DNA of 17,693 nt from Anaerolineales bacterium. GTDB taxonomy: Bacteria > Chloroflexota > Anaerolineae > Anaerolineales > Villigracilaceae. The stretch covers positions 1-17,693 of the forward strand of contig JAFGKO010000324.1 of the NCBI GenBank assembly GCA_016928525.1. The letters run 5' to 3'. Both the position numbers and the translations under genes were made by a program. Shown piece by piece: positions 6,529-13,753 of the stretch. The notes below the pieces were generated by a model. The model saw nothing but the letters and a program-made list of their open reading frames with translations. It ran no database searches and had not been told where the DNA came from. Numbering within the stretch: position 1 is the stretch's first letter; every line of letters starts with the position of its first letter.

Positions 6529-8055
6529 ATGCAACAGACACGGGATCGACTGAAATTACGGATGCCCTCCGATGTTATATGGTGGCTGGTTGTTGCCCTT
6601 GGCATCGTACTGCGCCTGCGGCAGTACCTGTTAAACCGCTCACTGTGGGAAGACGAAGCCAGCCTGGCGGTGAACCTGGTCAACCGCAACTTTGGTGAAC
6701 TGACCCAATTGCTGGACTACCATCAAGCAGCGCCGATTGGATTTTTGTTCATTGAGAAGCTTTCCATCACTCTTTTGGGGAATCATGACTATATCTTGCG
6801 ACTCTTCCCGTTATTTGCGGGTATCCTGGCTACTTACCTGATTTACAGAATCGCCCGCGCCTCATTCGGGACGGTCGGCCTGTTTGCCGTTTTCGTCTTT
6901 GCCATCAGCTGGTGGTTGGTTCATTATTCTTCCGAACTCAAGCAATATGGCAGTGACGTTATGGTCGCGTTGTTGCTGGTCTTCCTGGCGGGCAAGTGTC
7001 TCGAAGAAAATGGGCAGGCGAAAGATTTCCTATGGCTGGGTATTGCAGGGACGCTCACGATTTGGGTTTCTCATCCGTCCATCTTTATCCTGGCAGGCAT
7101 CGGACTGGTGTTGGCCCTCGCAAAACTCACTCGAAAAGACTTTGCGCCCTGGGCCTGGATACTTGGCCTGGGCATTGGCTGGTCGGCCAGTTTTGGAATA
7201 GAGTATCTGGTCTCTTTACGGAATATTGTCGCGGACGAATATCTGATCGACTACTGGCGTAAAGCTTATATCCCTTTGCCTCCCTGGAGCGATAAGGGTT
7301 GGTTCGTCAGCACCTACTATTCGTTCTTGTTCCTTGCCTTTCACCGGGCCGACAACGTGATGGCGTTGGTCACCTTAGCGTTGAGTTCTATTGGTGCTCT
7401 AACCCTCTTGATCAGGGATTGGAAGATGGCCCTGCTGATGTTCTCCCCATTTGTCATGGTAACGATTGCTTCTGCATTACAAAGGTATCCTCTCAAAGAC
7501 CGCTTCATGCTATTCCTCATTCCATTTGTGTTGTTGTTAATGGCTGAAGGTTTTCGCGGAATCTATTGGCTTGTTGCCAGATGGAAGCCCAACATTGCTG
7601 GGGTCTTCAGTGGAATACTAGCACTGGCGGTGGTCTGGCAGATAGCGCCGGTCACGTATGAGAAGGCAATTTCAGGCGCAAGAGAAAATATCCGTCCTGT
7701 CTTTGCGTATGTGGCGGAAAACAGAACGCAAGCTGATATTGTATATATCTTCCATAGAACGGATCCTGTGTATCATTATTATGCTCCTTTCTATGGCTTG
7801 GATACAGGCAATATTATGGTTGGTGTTTACGATCCCAGGAAGAGAGTAGCCCTGCAAAACTTCGAAGATGATGTGGACAGCCTCATAGGAAATAGCAGTG
7901 TCTGGTTTATTTTTTCAGAAATCATCGATTGTGTGGATTGCGAAGGGGAAGATACCCAAGCCTTTTATCTTGAGCACCTCAACAAGTTTGGGATCATCCT
8001 CGATAGCTTCGATGGTTCAGGCGCAAATGCATATTTATATGATTTGAGCCCATAG
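6529..8055 (+). CDS. GT39/PMT-like membrane glycosyltransferase
   Basis: This is a 508-residue, multi-pass membrane protein of the GT-C fold, resembling the GT39/ArnT group that moves sugars from polyprenyl phosphate to acceptors on the outer face of the membrane. The key sign is the acidic WEDEA motif (40-44) just after the first membrane segment, where the family keeps its catalytic acid. It is followed by a QAAPIGFL stretch and by SELKQYG. Many hydrophobic helices follow, and then a soluble C-terminal part of about 130 residues. The ATG at 6529 is chosen over an in-frame ATG at 6448 because GAAGGAA lies just before it and the TATAAT box at 6490-6495 would fall inside the longer version. 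It is transcribed alone, divergent from the regulator. Donor and acceptor are unknown. Confidence 0.87.
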   Translation: MQQTRDRLKLRMPSDVIWWLVVALGIVLRLRQYLLNRSLWEDEASLAVNLVNRNFGELTQLLDYHQAAPIGFLFIEKLSITLLGNHDYILRLFPLFAGILATYLIYRIARASFGTVGLFAVFVFAISWWLVHYSSELKQYGSDVMVALLLVFLAGKCLEENGQAKDFLWLGIAGTLTIWVSHPSIFILAGIGLVLALAKLTRKDFAPWAWILGLGIGWSASFGIEYLVSLRNIVADEYLIDYWRKAYIPLPPWSDKGWFVSTYYSFLFLAFHRADNVMALVTLALSSIGALTLLIRDWKMALLMFSPFVMVTIASALQRYPLKDRFMLFLIPFVLLLMAEGFRGIYWLVARWKPNIAGVFSGILALAVVWQIAPVTYEKAISGARENIRPVFAYVAENRTQADIVYIFHRTDPVYHYYAPFYGLDTGNIMVGVYDPRKRVALQNFEDDVDSLIGNSSVWFIFSEIIDCVDCEGEDTQAFYLEHLNKFGIILDSFDGSGANAYLYDLSP

Positions 8056-8060
8056 CATTT

Positions 8061-8076
8061 CCCTCATGAGGGTTTT
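8061..8076 (+). terminator. Short terminator-like hairpin after the glycosyltransferase
   Basis: The 12-base palindrome CCCTCATGAGGG (8061-8072) is followed by TTTTC, six bases after the stop codon. The stem is only about four base pairs around CATG, so it would be weak. The convergent HAD gene ends at 8113. Confidence 0.4.
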
Positions 8077-8112
8077 CTAAATTTGAAAAGGCGATTGAAA
8101 ACCACAAGGGGG

Positions 8113-8769
8113 TTAAGGATAACTCGCTGTCTCGCCAATGATCTCCCAGCCGCGTTCTCGGGCAACAGCTCTAAGTTTATCTTCGGGATAGACAGCTACC
8201 GGGTGATATGCATGCTCTAAAAGCGGAATATCCAGCGCGCTATCGCCATAAGCAAAATCGACACGCTCGACGCCCAGGCGGCTCAATACCTGCTCGATCT
8301 TCTTCTCGCTGGCGACCAGATCGGTAGCCATCCGCACTCGCCCGTCCACAAATTCGACAGGCGTGCCGATGGCCTGCACACCGATCCGTTTTGCGAAAGC
8401 CTCTACGCCCGGTTGGTGCACGCTGCTGGCGAGATAGACCTGCGCGCCGTTCTTGGCATGGTCTTGCAATCGAGCAATTACATCCTCACGACGTTTCTTC
8501 CACAGGTCTTTTTCCACTACCCATTCTGCAACCTCGTCGAATTTCTCCGGCGTGACTTCCTTCAACAAAGCAAGGCTGTCAATCATCAGGCCTTGCCCCC
8601 ACTTCTGCCAGTTGATCAGTCCGTTTTTCGCCAGGAAATAAGACGGCAGCATGCCGGCCATATACAGGTTCGCCTGCCATTTGCTCTGGTTGTGCCTCAC
8701 CCAGTCCACCAGGCCCAGCACAGGCGAGCCGGTGGTCAACGTACCCATCAAATCCGAAACAACGATCAT
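8113..8769 (-). CDS. HAD-superfamily hydrolase-like protein with altered motif I
   Basis: This is a 218-residue HAD-IB-type protein. Motif I is SDLMGT (5-10) with the nucleophile Asp6, but the residue at +2, normally an Asp acting as acid/base, is Met8. Motif II is the Ser pair 115-116, motif III Lys156/157, and motif IV GDSALD at 175-180 keeps both acidic metal ligands. Family members dephosphorylate small phosphorylated metabolites. Losing the +2 Asp should strongly slow phosphatase turnover, so this may be a protein with another chemistry or a binding role. The ATG has GGAGG eight bases upstream, and a TGCTATAAT promoter lies further up (8801-8793). It is a single-gene unit divergent from rsmI. 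Confidence 0.88.
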   Translation of the reverse strand: MIVVSDLMGTLTTGSPVLGLVDWVRHNQSKWQANLYMAGMLPSYFLAKNGLINWQKWGQGLMIDSLALLKEVTPEKFDEVAEWVVEKDLWKKRREDVIARLQDHAKNGAQVYLASSVHQPGVEAFAKRIGVQAIGTPVEFVDGRVRMATDLVASEKKIEQVLSRLGVERVDFAYGDSALDIPLLEHAYHPVAVYPEDKLRAVARERGWEIIGETASYP

Positions 8770-8792
8770 AAGGCCTCCATGGAATTGGGAAG

Positions 8793-8801
8793 ATTATAGC
8801 A
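8793..8801 (-). promoter_or_regulatory. Extended -10 promoter of the HAD gene
   Basis: On the minus strand TGCTATAAT (8801 to 8793) is a perfect TGn-extended -10. Transcription would begin near 8786, giving a leader of about 17 nt that contains the GGAGG Shine-Dalgarno sequence before the ATG at 8769. Confidence 0.7.
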
Positions 8802-8815
8802 TTACCCTACCCCTT

Positions 8816-8886
8816 CCGCCCTGCCGGGCACCTCCCCCAAATTCGACAAGGGACGGTCGAATTTGGGGGAGGCTAGCTGAGGGCGG
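8816..8886. repeat. Palindromic repeat element, copy 1
   Basis: A perfect 17-bp inverted repeat (8831-8847 with 8856-8872, 8-base loop) lies inside an outer 7-bp inverted repeat (CCGCCCT at 8816-8822, AGGGCGG at 8880-8886). A related copy lies at 14274-14371. The two copies differ in the arms by a paired T-to-C and A-to-G change that preserves base pairing. This copy ends exactly where the extended -10 of rsmI begins and so supplies the rsmI -35 region. It encodes no protein and looks like a REP- or MITE-like dispersed element. Confidence 0.8.
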
Positions 8887-8895
8887 TGATACAAT
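8887..8895 (+). promoter_or_regulatory. Extended -10 promoter of rsmI, predicted leaderless
   Basis: TGATACAAT (TGn plus TACAAT) ends six bases before the rsmI ATG at 8902. Transcription starting the usual 6-7 bases after the -10 would begin at or next to the A of the ATG, so the message would have no leader. No Shine-Dalgarno sequence is present, which is consistent. Confidence 0.6.
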
Positions 8896-8901
8896 ACCCG
8901 C

Positions 8902-9720
8902 ATGGGCATCCTGTATCTCGTAGCTACCCCTATTGGCAATCTCGAAGACATGTCGCCGCGTGCCGTGCGCATCCTGCGCGAGGCCGTTTTGATTGCAGCG
9001 GAAGATACCCGCCACACCGGGAAACTGCTCAAGCACTTCGAGATCGAAACAAAATTGACCAGTTATTTCGAGCACAACAAACTGCAAAAGATCGACCTTA
9101 TCCTCTCCAGGCTCGCAGAGGGGGATGTGGCGGTTGTCTCGGATGCAGGCACGCCTGCCATCAACGATCCCGGCTACGAACTGGTCAAAGCGGCCCTCGC
9201 TTCAGGTTATGACGTTCGGCCTGTTCCCGGACCCTCGGCTCCCATCGCTGCCCTGACCGTCTCCGGCCTGCCCACCGACAGTTTCCTGTACCTCGGTTAC
9301 CTGCCTCACAAGGCGGCTGAGCGCCGCAAATTCGTAGGGCGAATTGCCAATTCGCCTTACACACTCATCTTTCTGGAATCCCCTTATCGAATCGCCGAAG
9401 CGCTCGAGGACCTTCTCTCCGGACTCGGCGACCGACAGATTTGCGTGGCACGCGAGATGACTAAGATGTTCGAGGGGTACTGGCGCGGCACTCTCAGCGG
9501 GGCGTTGGAATATTTCAAGTCACAACCTGCGAGAGGGGAGTTCACGTTGGTCCTCAGCGGGGAACAAAATGTGGTACAAAGGTGGACGGAATCCGAACTC
9601 GAGGCCGCGATCCGTTCGCAAGCGGAAGCAGGCAAAAAGTCCAGAGAGATCGCAGCGGAACTGGCGGAGCAATCCGGTTGGAGTAAGAAGGAGATTTATC
9701 AGAAGATCGTCAGCCCCTGA
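8902..9720 (+). CDS. rsmI: 16S rRNA (cytidine-1402-2'-O)-methyltransferase
   Basis: This 272-residue tetrapyrrole-methylase-fold enzyme carries the full RsmI signature set: TPIGNLED at 9-16, AEDTRHT at 33-39, SDAGTPAINDPG at 80-91 and PGPSA at 109-113. It transfers a methyl group from S-adenosylmethionine to the 2'-OH of C1402 in the ribosomal P site, acting on assembled 30S subunits in the cytosol. Its length is close to the family norm of about 280 residues. The start is supported by homology beginning at residue 3 and by the promoter just upstream, which leaves no room for a longer N terminus. The DUF2269-like gene follows after 27 bases and may be cotranscribed. Confidence 0.97.
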   Translation: MGILYLVATPIGNLEDMSPRAVRILREAVLIAAEDTRHTGKLLKHFEIETKLTSYFEHNKLQKIDLILSRLAEGDVAVVSDAGTPAINDPGYELVKAALASGYDVRPVPGPSAPIAALTVSGLPTDSFLYLGYLPHKAAERRKFVGRIANSPYTLIFLESPYRIAEALEDLLSGLGDRQICVAREMTKMFEGYWRGTLSGALEYFKSQPARGEFTLVLSGEQNVVQRWTESELEAAIRSQAEAGKKSREIAAELAEQSGWSKKEIYQKIVSP

Positions 9721-9747
9721 TCCACTTTAGAAGTACTGGAGGTTTTA

Positions 9748-10239
9748 ATGTTAGTTCGTTGGTTGATCTTTATCCATGTTTTAGCGTCAATTACTTTTTT
9801 CCTGGCGCACGGGACGTCGGCTGCCATGGCTTTCCAATTACGCAAAGAGACGAATATCGAGCGCATCCGCGCTATGCTCGATCTGTCGGGAACGACCATC
9901 ATGTTGTTGTTTGGGTCATTTTTGCTGATGGGTGTCACCGGCCTGATCATGCCGTTTCTTATCAAAATCTGGGATAAAGGCTGGATATGGCTATCCATTG
10001 TTTTGATGGTGTATGTTGTCTTGCACATGGGCTTGCAAAATGATAGAACGTACAAAACCCTGCGCAAACTGGTCGGTTTGCCTTACATGCAGGGATCGAA
10101 AGAATTGCCCCCTGAGCCGCCTGCCAGTGATGAGGAAATCCTGGCGCACATTCGCAAGATCAGTGTGCATCAGTTGGTGATGGTGGGCTACGTGATCCCG
10201 GCCATTGTATTGTGGTTGATGGTTTTCAAGCCGTTTTAG
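9748..10239 (+). CDS. DUF2269-like integral membrane protein
   Basis: This 163-residue protein has four hydrophobic segments (about 1-28, 48-72, 82-102 and 140-160). A polar loop with a proline-rich acidic patch (PPEPPASDEE, about 121-130) joins the last two. The arrangement, with HVLA near the start and an SG-containing second helix, resembles the DUF2269 group of predicted membrane proteins, whose function is unknown. A strong GGAGG precedes the ATG. It starts 27 bases after rsmI and is closed by a strong terminator, so rsmI and this gene probably form one unit. Family naming is moderate; the gene itself is clear. Confidence 0.82.
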   Translation: MLVRWLIFIHVLASITFFLAHGTSAAMAFQLRKETNIERIRAMLDLSGTTIMLLFGSFLLMGVTGLIMPFLIKIWDKGWIWLSIVLMVYVVLHMGLQNDRTYKTLRKLVGLPYMQGSKELPPEPPASDEEILAHIRKISVHQLVMVGYVIPAIVLWLMVFKPF

Positions 10240-10259
10240 GATAAGAGTTACAATTCAAC

Positions 10260-10295
10260 AAAAAATGCGAAGGAGGCTCCTCTTTCGCATTTTTT
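10260..10295 (+). terminator. Strong intrinsic terminator
   Basis: AAAAAATGCGAA (10260-10271) pairs perfectly over 12 bp with TTCGCATTTTTT (10284-10295). The inner bases allow a further short stem, and the T tract is six long. It separates the rsmI unit from azlCD and lies only 12 bases before the azlC start, so azlC may depend on read-through or on a promoter not recognised here. Confidence 0.92.
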
Positions 10296-10307
10296 CTGGG
10301 AAGGTCT

Positions 10308-11015
10308 ATGAAGAAAACTCGACAAGATTTCATCGCAGGCGCACGCGAAACGCTCCCCATTCTGCTTGGTGTAATACCCTTCGCAACCATTTGCGGCGTG
10401 GCCGCTGTCAGTGTGGGCTTGACACCCTTTGAAGCAATTGGCATGAATTTCATCGTCTTTGCCGGGGCATCGCAACTGGCTGTCTTTCAATTGATGGGCA
10501 TTGGCAGTCCCTGGATCATCATGGTGTTGACAGCCTGGGTCATTAATGTGCGCTTTACGATGTACAGCGCTGCCCTGGCGCCCTATTTACAAAAAGAGCC
10601 GCTGCCTCGCAAATCTTTCTTCGCTTATATGCTCTCAGACCAGGCCTTTGGAGTCACCATGGGCCGCTTCTCGAACCGGATGCCATCCAGCCCGGCTTGG
10701 TACTATTATGGCTCAGCCGCCATCATCTGGGTGACCTGGATCATCTGCGCCATTGCGGGAGCTTTGTTAGGCACGCTGGTGCCTGAGAGTTGGGGTTTCG
10801 ACTTTGCCTTTCCACTCAGTTTCATGGCGTTGATGTTCGCGGCGCTCAGGGACCGCCCGACCGTGGTCGCTGCGCTGGTCGGCGGGACGACCGCTGTGCT
10901 GGCAAAAGGCCTGCCTTACAACCTTGGCCTGGTCGTGGCGGCGCTGCTGGGGATCGCTTGCGGGATGCTGGCTGAGTCCCTGCGCCAACCTGTTAGGGAA
11001 GGGGCTGTCCAATGA
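10308..11015 (+). CDS. azlC: AzlC family branched-chain amino-acid exporter, large subunit
   Basis: This 235-residue multi-pass membrane protein matches AzlC / YgaZ. The family hallmarks FAGASQLA (51-58) and VINVRFTMYSA (78-88) are intact. With the small subunit AzlD it exports branched-chain amino acids such as valine and confers resistance to the analogue azaleucine in bacteria where it has been studied. GGAAGG lies three bases before the ATG. The stop overlaps the start of azlD (ATGA), typical of this two-gene pair. The length is normal. A strong terminator lies immediately upstream. Confidence 0.95.
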   Translation: MKKTRQDFIAGARETLPILLGVIPFATICGVAAVSVGLTPFEAIGMNFIVFAGASQLAVFQLMGIGSPWIIMVLTAWVINVRFTMYSAALAPYLQKEPLPRKSFFAYMLSDQAFGVTMGRFSNRMPSSPAWYYYGSAAIIWVTWIICAIAGALLGTLVPESWGFDFAFPLSFMALMFAALRDRPTVVAALVGGTTAVLAKGLPYNLGLVVAALLGIACGMLAESLRQPVREGAVQ

Positions 11016-11332
11016 GCGCTTTTTCTGTTTGGTCACTTTTTGTTGCTCTCGGCGTGGGCACTTTCCTGTTGCGCCTGTCGTTCATCTATTTATTCGGTAA
11101 AATCGAAATGCCCGACTGGCTGTGCCGCGCGCTGCGCTTTGTACCTGCTTCCGTTTTGGCGGCGCTGGTCTTCCCCGCCCTGACGTATCCCGCCGGCACG
11201 CTCGATCTCTCGCTGGGCAACGTCCGCTTGCTGGCTGGTCTGGGTGGGGCGCTGGTGGCGTGGAAGACCAAAAACATCTTGTGGACGATCGCGGTGGGGA
11301 TGGTCTTGTTTTGGATTTTGCAAGCGTTATAA
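11012..11332 (+). CDS. azlD: AzlD family branched-chain amino-acid exporter, small subunit
   Basis: This 106-residue hydrophobic protein has about four membrane segments and resembles AzlD / YgaH, the obligate partner of AzlC. The early segment GVGTFLLRLSF and the conserved RFVPASVLAALVFPAL (about 43-58) are typical. Its ATG overlaps the azlC stop by four bases, so translation is coupled. The length is standard for the family. A REP-like inverted repeat, but no clear terminator, follows. Confidence 0.94.
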   Translation: MSAFSVWSLFVALGVGTFLLRLSFIYLFGKIEMPDWLCRALRFVPASVLAALVFPALTYPAGTLDLSLGNVRLLAGLGGALVAWKTKNILWTIAVGMVLFWILQAL

Positions 11333-11373
11333 GGATGTAATATGCCCGGAACGTGCGACTAAATTATTTATCG

Positions 11374-11420
11374 GTGGTCGAGTAGCCTCGAATGCTTCTG
11401 GAGGGGCGTATCGAGACCAC
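11374..11420. repeat. REP-like imperfect inverted repeat
   Basis: GTGGTC (11374-11379) and GACCAC (11415-11420) flank a core beginning GAGTAGCCTCGA and ending TATCGA. The layout resembles the widespread dispersed repeats with a 'GTGGTCTCGATAC...TACTCGACCAC' pattern seen in high-GC genomes. It occupies part of the 169-bp gap after azlD and has no T run, so it is unlikely to be a plain terminator. Confidence 0.5.
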
Positions 11421-11501
11421 AAATTTCATTGAAAGCCTCGTAAAATATACCCATTGTGGTTCATCACGCGGGAGAATCCCCATAAAATACTGGAGGCATT
11501 T

Positions 11502-11999
11502 ATGTTCGACTTTACCATGTTCCTCTCCCACTCCGGCCTGTATGTGGCGCTGGCGACGGTCTTCCTGCTCTTCCTGGTGCTCTACAACCCGCGCCTGATG
11601 TTGCAGGATTATCCCCCGGCGATAAAGGAAATTGTGCCCCCAAAAACGGAGCAGGAGAAGCGTCTCTCGACCTGGTTGGGGCTGCCTTTCATCCTGGTGT
11701 TATTCCTCTTCCCAATCTACGCGACCTTTGTCTTTCGATCACAGGCTGGCGGCGAAGCGGGCTTCCTGTCACTGTGGTTGTATGCCTTCGGGATCGCCTT
11801 CGCCTTCAACCTGTGGGACTGGCTGGTGCTGGACTGGCTGATCTTTTGCACCATCACGCCCAAAGGGTTCGTCATCCCTGGCAGCGAGGGACATCCCGCT
11901 TACAAAGACTATTTCTTTCACTTTCGCGGTTTCCTGATCGGGACGGTCTTTAGCGCGGTGATGGGACTGATCGCGGCCGGGATCGTGTCGATCTTTTGA
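11502..11999 (+). CDS. Small integral membrane protein, unknown function
   Basis: This 165-residue protein has about four hydrophobic helices (roughly 12-30, 59-80, 90-118 and 142-164). A segment rich in Trp and Asp (WDWLVLDWLIF) sits in the third helix region and is followed by a conserved-looking polar stretch with GSEGHP and KDYFFHFRGF. I do not recognise a named family. The ATG at 11502 is chosen over an in-frame ATG 48 bases upstream because GGAGG lies eight bases before it. Its stop nearly touches the start of the P1 peptidase gene, so it is likely cotranscribed with it. A peptide- or ligand-handling partner role is only a guess. Confidence 0.82.
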   Translation: MFDFTMFLSHSGLYVALATVFLLFLVLYNPRLMLQDYPPAIKEIVPPKTEQEKRLSTWLGLPFILVLFLFPIYATFVFRSQAGGEAGFLSLWLYAFGIAFAFNLWDWLVLDWLIFCTITPKGFVIPGSEGHPAYKDYFFHFRGFLIGTVFSAVMGLIAAGIVSIF

Positions 12000-12001
12000 A
12001 G

Positions 12002-13054
12002 ATGATCGAAACCCGCCGCGCCCGGGACCTGGGGCTGGCTCCCGGTATTCTGCCGCCCGGCCCCCTGAACGCCATCACCGATGTGGCAGGCGTCAAAGTT
12101 GGGCATTTCACTCTGATCGAAGGGACTGATATTCGTACCGGCGTGACTGCCATTCTGTCGCATGGAGACAACCTCTACCAGGACAAAGTCCCAGCGGGTT
12201 TGGCGGTTGGCAACGGCTTCGGCAAACTGATGGGAGCCACGCAACTGGCCGAACTGGGCGAGATCGAGACGCCCATCCTGCTGACCAACACGTTGGCCGT
12301 CCCACGTGCCGCCGAAGCGCTGATCGATTGGACGCTCTCCCAACCTGGCAATGAAGACGTTATCTCGGTCAATCCCATCGTCGGCGAGACCAACGACGGA
12401 AAACTGAACGACATCCGGGCACGCGCACTGACTGTGGAGCACATGCGCAGGGCGCTCGAGAATGCCAGGGGAGGCCCGGTCGCGGAAGGCTGCGTTGGAG
12501 CGGGGACGGGCACCACTTGTTTTGGCTGGAAGGGCGGCATCGGGACCAGTTCGCGGGTCCTGCCGGAGGCGCAGGAAGGCTATACCCTCGGCGTGCTGGT
12601 GCAGTCCAATTTTTGGGGCCGGCTGCAAATGGATGGCATCCGGATCGAAGCTGGTGCGACGCACCCCTCCTCAGCCGATGGCTCGATCATGATCGTCCTC
12701 GCCACGGATGCCCCGCTCTCGGATCGCAACCTGACCCGCCTGGCCCGCCGCGGGCTGGCCGGGCTGGCGCGCACGGGCGCGGACATGAGCAACGGCTCAG
12801 GGGATTACGTCATCGCCTTCTCGACCCACGAGGGCGTGCGGCGGACACCCGAAAGAAGAAAAGATGTTTGGGCTTATCCCGAAATACCGAATGACCTGAT
12901 GTCGCCGCTGTTCCAGGCGGCCAGCGAGTGCACCGAGGAGGCCATCTACAACTCACTGAGCATGGCAACGACAATGACCGGCTATCGCGGCGTCACGGTG
13001 CAAGCTCTGCCGCTGGATAAGGTCGGGGACATCGTAAGGAGGTTTCGCAAATGA
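12002..13054 (+). CDS. P1 family peptidase (DmpA / L-aminopeptidase D-esterase type)
   Basis: This 350-residue N-terminal nucleophile hydrolase belongs to the DmpA/BapA group. Family landmarks are GNGFGK near residue 70, TNTLAVPRAAEAL, VVNP-type SVNPIVGETNDG, AEGCVGAGTGT followed by KGGIGTSSR, and VLVQSNFWG. The DGSIMIV stretch carries the Gly227-Ser228 bond expected to be cut autocatalytically, which would expose Ser228 as the nucleophile. Members act as aminopeptidases on small peptides or amides, some with D- or beta-residues. There is no signal peptide. ATG at 12002 is preferred, but TTG at 11996, overlapping the upstream TGA, adds two residues and would couple translation. The stop overlaps the phosphatase start (ATGA). 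Confidence 0.94.
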   Translation: MIETRRARDLGLAPGILPPGPLNAITDVAGVKVGHFTLIEGTDIRTGVTAILSHGDNLYQDKVPAGLAVGNGFGKLMGATQLAELGEIETPILLTNTLAVPRAAEALIDWTLSQPGNEDVISVNPIVGETNDGKLNDIRARALTVEHMRRALENARGGPVAEGCVGAGTGTTCFGWKGGIGTSSRVLPEAQEGYTLGVLVQSNFWGRLQMDGIRIEAGATHPSSADGSIMIVLATDAPLSDRNLTRLARRGLAGLARTGADMSNGSGDYVIAFSTHEGVRRTPERRKDVWAYPEIPNDLMSPLFQAASECTEEAIYNSLSMATTMTGYRGVTVQALPLDKVGDIVRRFRK

Positions 13055-13740
13055 ACCGTCTCTATTTCGTCCGCCACGGCGAAGGACAGGACAACGTGGC
13101 CAGGCAATATTCCTGCAAACTTATCGACAATCCGCTCTCGGAACGGGGTGTCTTGCAGGCGCAACAAACTGCCGAATATCTGGCCAGCAAATCCATCGAC
13201 GAGGTCTATAGTTCGCCGATGAAACGCGCTGCCGAGACCGCGCATATCATCGCAACACAGCTTGGGAAGGAAGTGACGGTCCTGGAGAATTTCCGCGAAC
13301 TGGATGTCGGGGATCTGGAAGGCCAGTTTTTCAGCGCTGAGAATTGGGCCTTCTATCTCGGCATTACGAACGAGTGGCTTGCGGGGAATGTAGAGCTTGC
13401 CTTTCCCGGCGGGGAGAATCATGTCATATTGTGGGAACGCTGGCGGAGCGGGCTGCTGCAGATTCTGGCCGGGGAAACCGGGCGGAACATCCTGCTGGTT
13501 GCCCATGCCGGGATCTTTACGGCAACGCTCAAGGACCTGTGCCCCGATGTGGACGTAACCTGGTTGATGAATGCCGGATGTTACAACTGTTCCATCACGG
13601 AATTAGAGATCGAAATGCTGGACGGAGAACCGCGCGGGGTACTCATCGACTGGGCTGCTCACGAGCATTTGAGCGGGGAGGCCCTGAGTCTGGTGCCCGG
13701 CATCCCACCGGCGGAGTCGCTGGGGGATTCAGGGTCATGA
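13051..13740 (+). CDS. Histidine phosphatase superfamily protein
   Basis: This 229-residue protein belongs to the phosphoglycerate-mutase-like (branch 1) histidine phosphatases. The catalytic RHGE motif is at 8-11 (His9 forms the phosphohistidine), with the supporting Arg59 in SPMKRA, Glu83 in FRELDVGDLEG, and the second His152 in VAHAG. These proteins dephosphorylate a wide range of small molecules or phosphoproteins; the substrate cannot be read from sequence. Translation is coupled to the P1 peptidase through an ATGA overlap, and AAGGAGG lies within the end of that gene at good spacing. The next gene starts 13 bases later. Confidence 0.94.
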   Translation: MNRLYFVRHGEGQDNVARQYSCKLIDNPLSERGVLQAQQTAEYLASKSIDEVYSSPMKRAAETAHIIATQLGKEVTVLENFRELDVGDLEGQFFSAENWAFYLGITNEWLAGNVELAFPGGENHVILWERWRSGLLQILAGETGRNILLVAHAGIFTATLKDLCPDVDVTWLMNAGCYNCSITELEIEMLDGEPRGVLIDWAAHEHLSGEALSLVPGIPPAESLGDSGS

Positions 13741-13753
13741 CATTGGAGAGGTC

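Noticed and set aside
11918..12664. 248-codon minus-strand open frame over the P1 peptidase gene
   Set aside because: Antisense to a clear peptidase, no domain, no ribosome binding site; a composition artefact.
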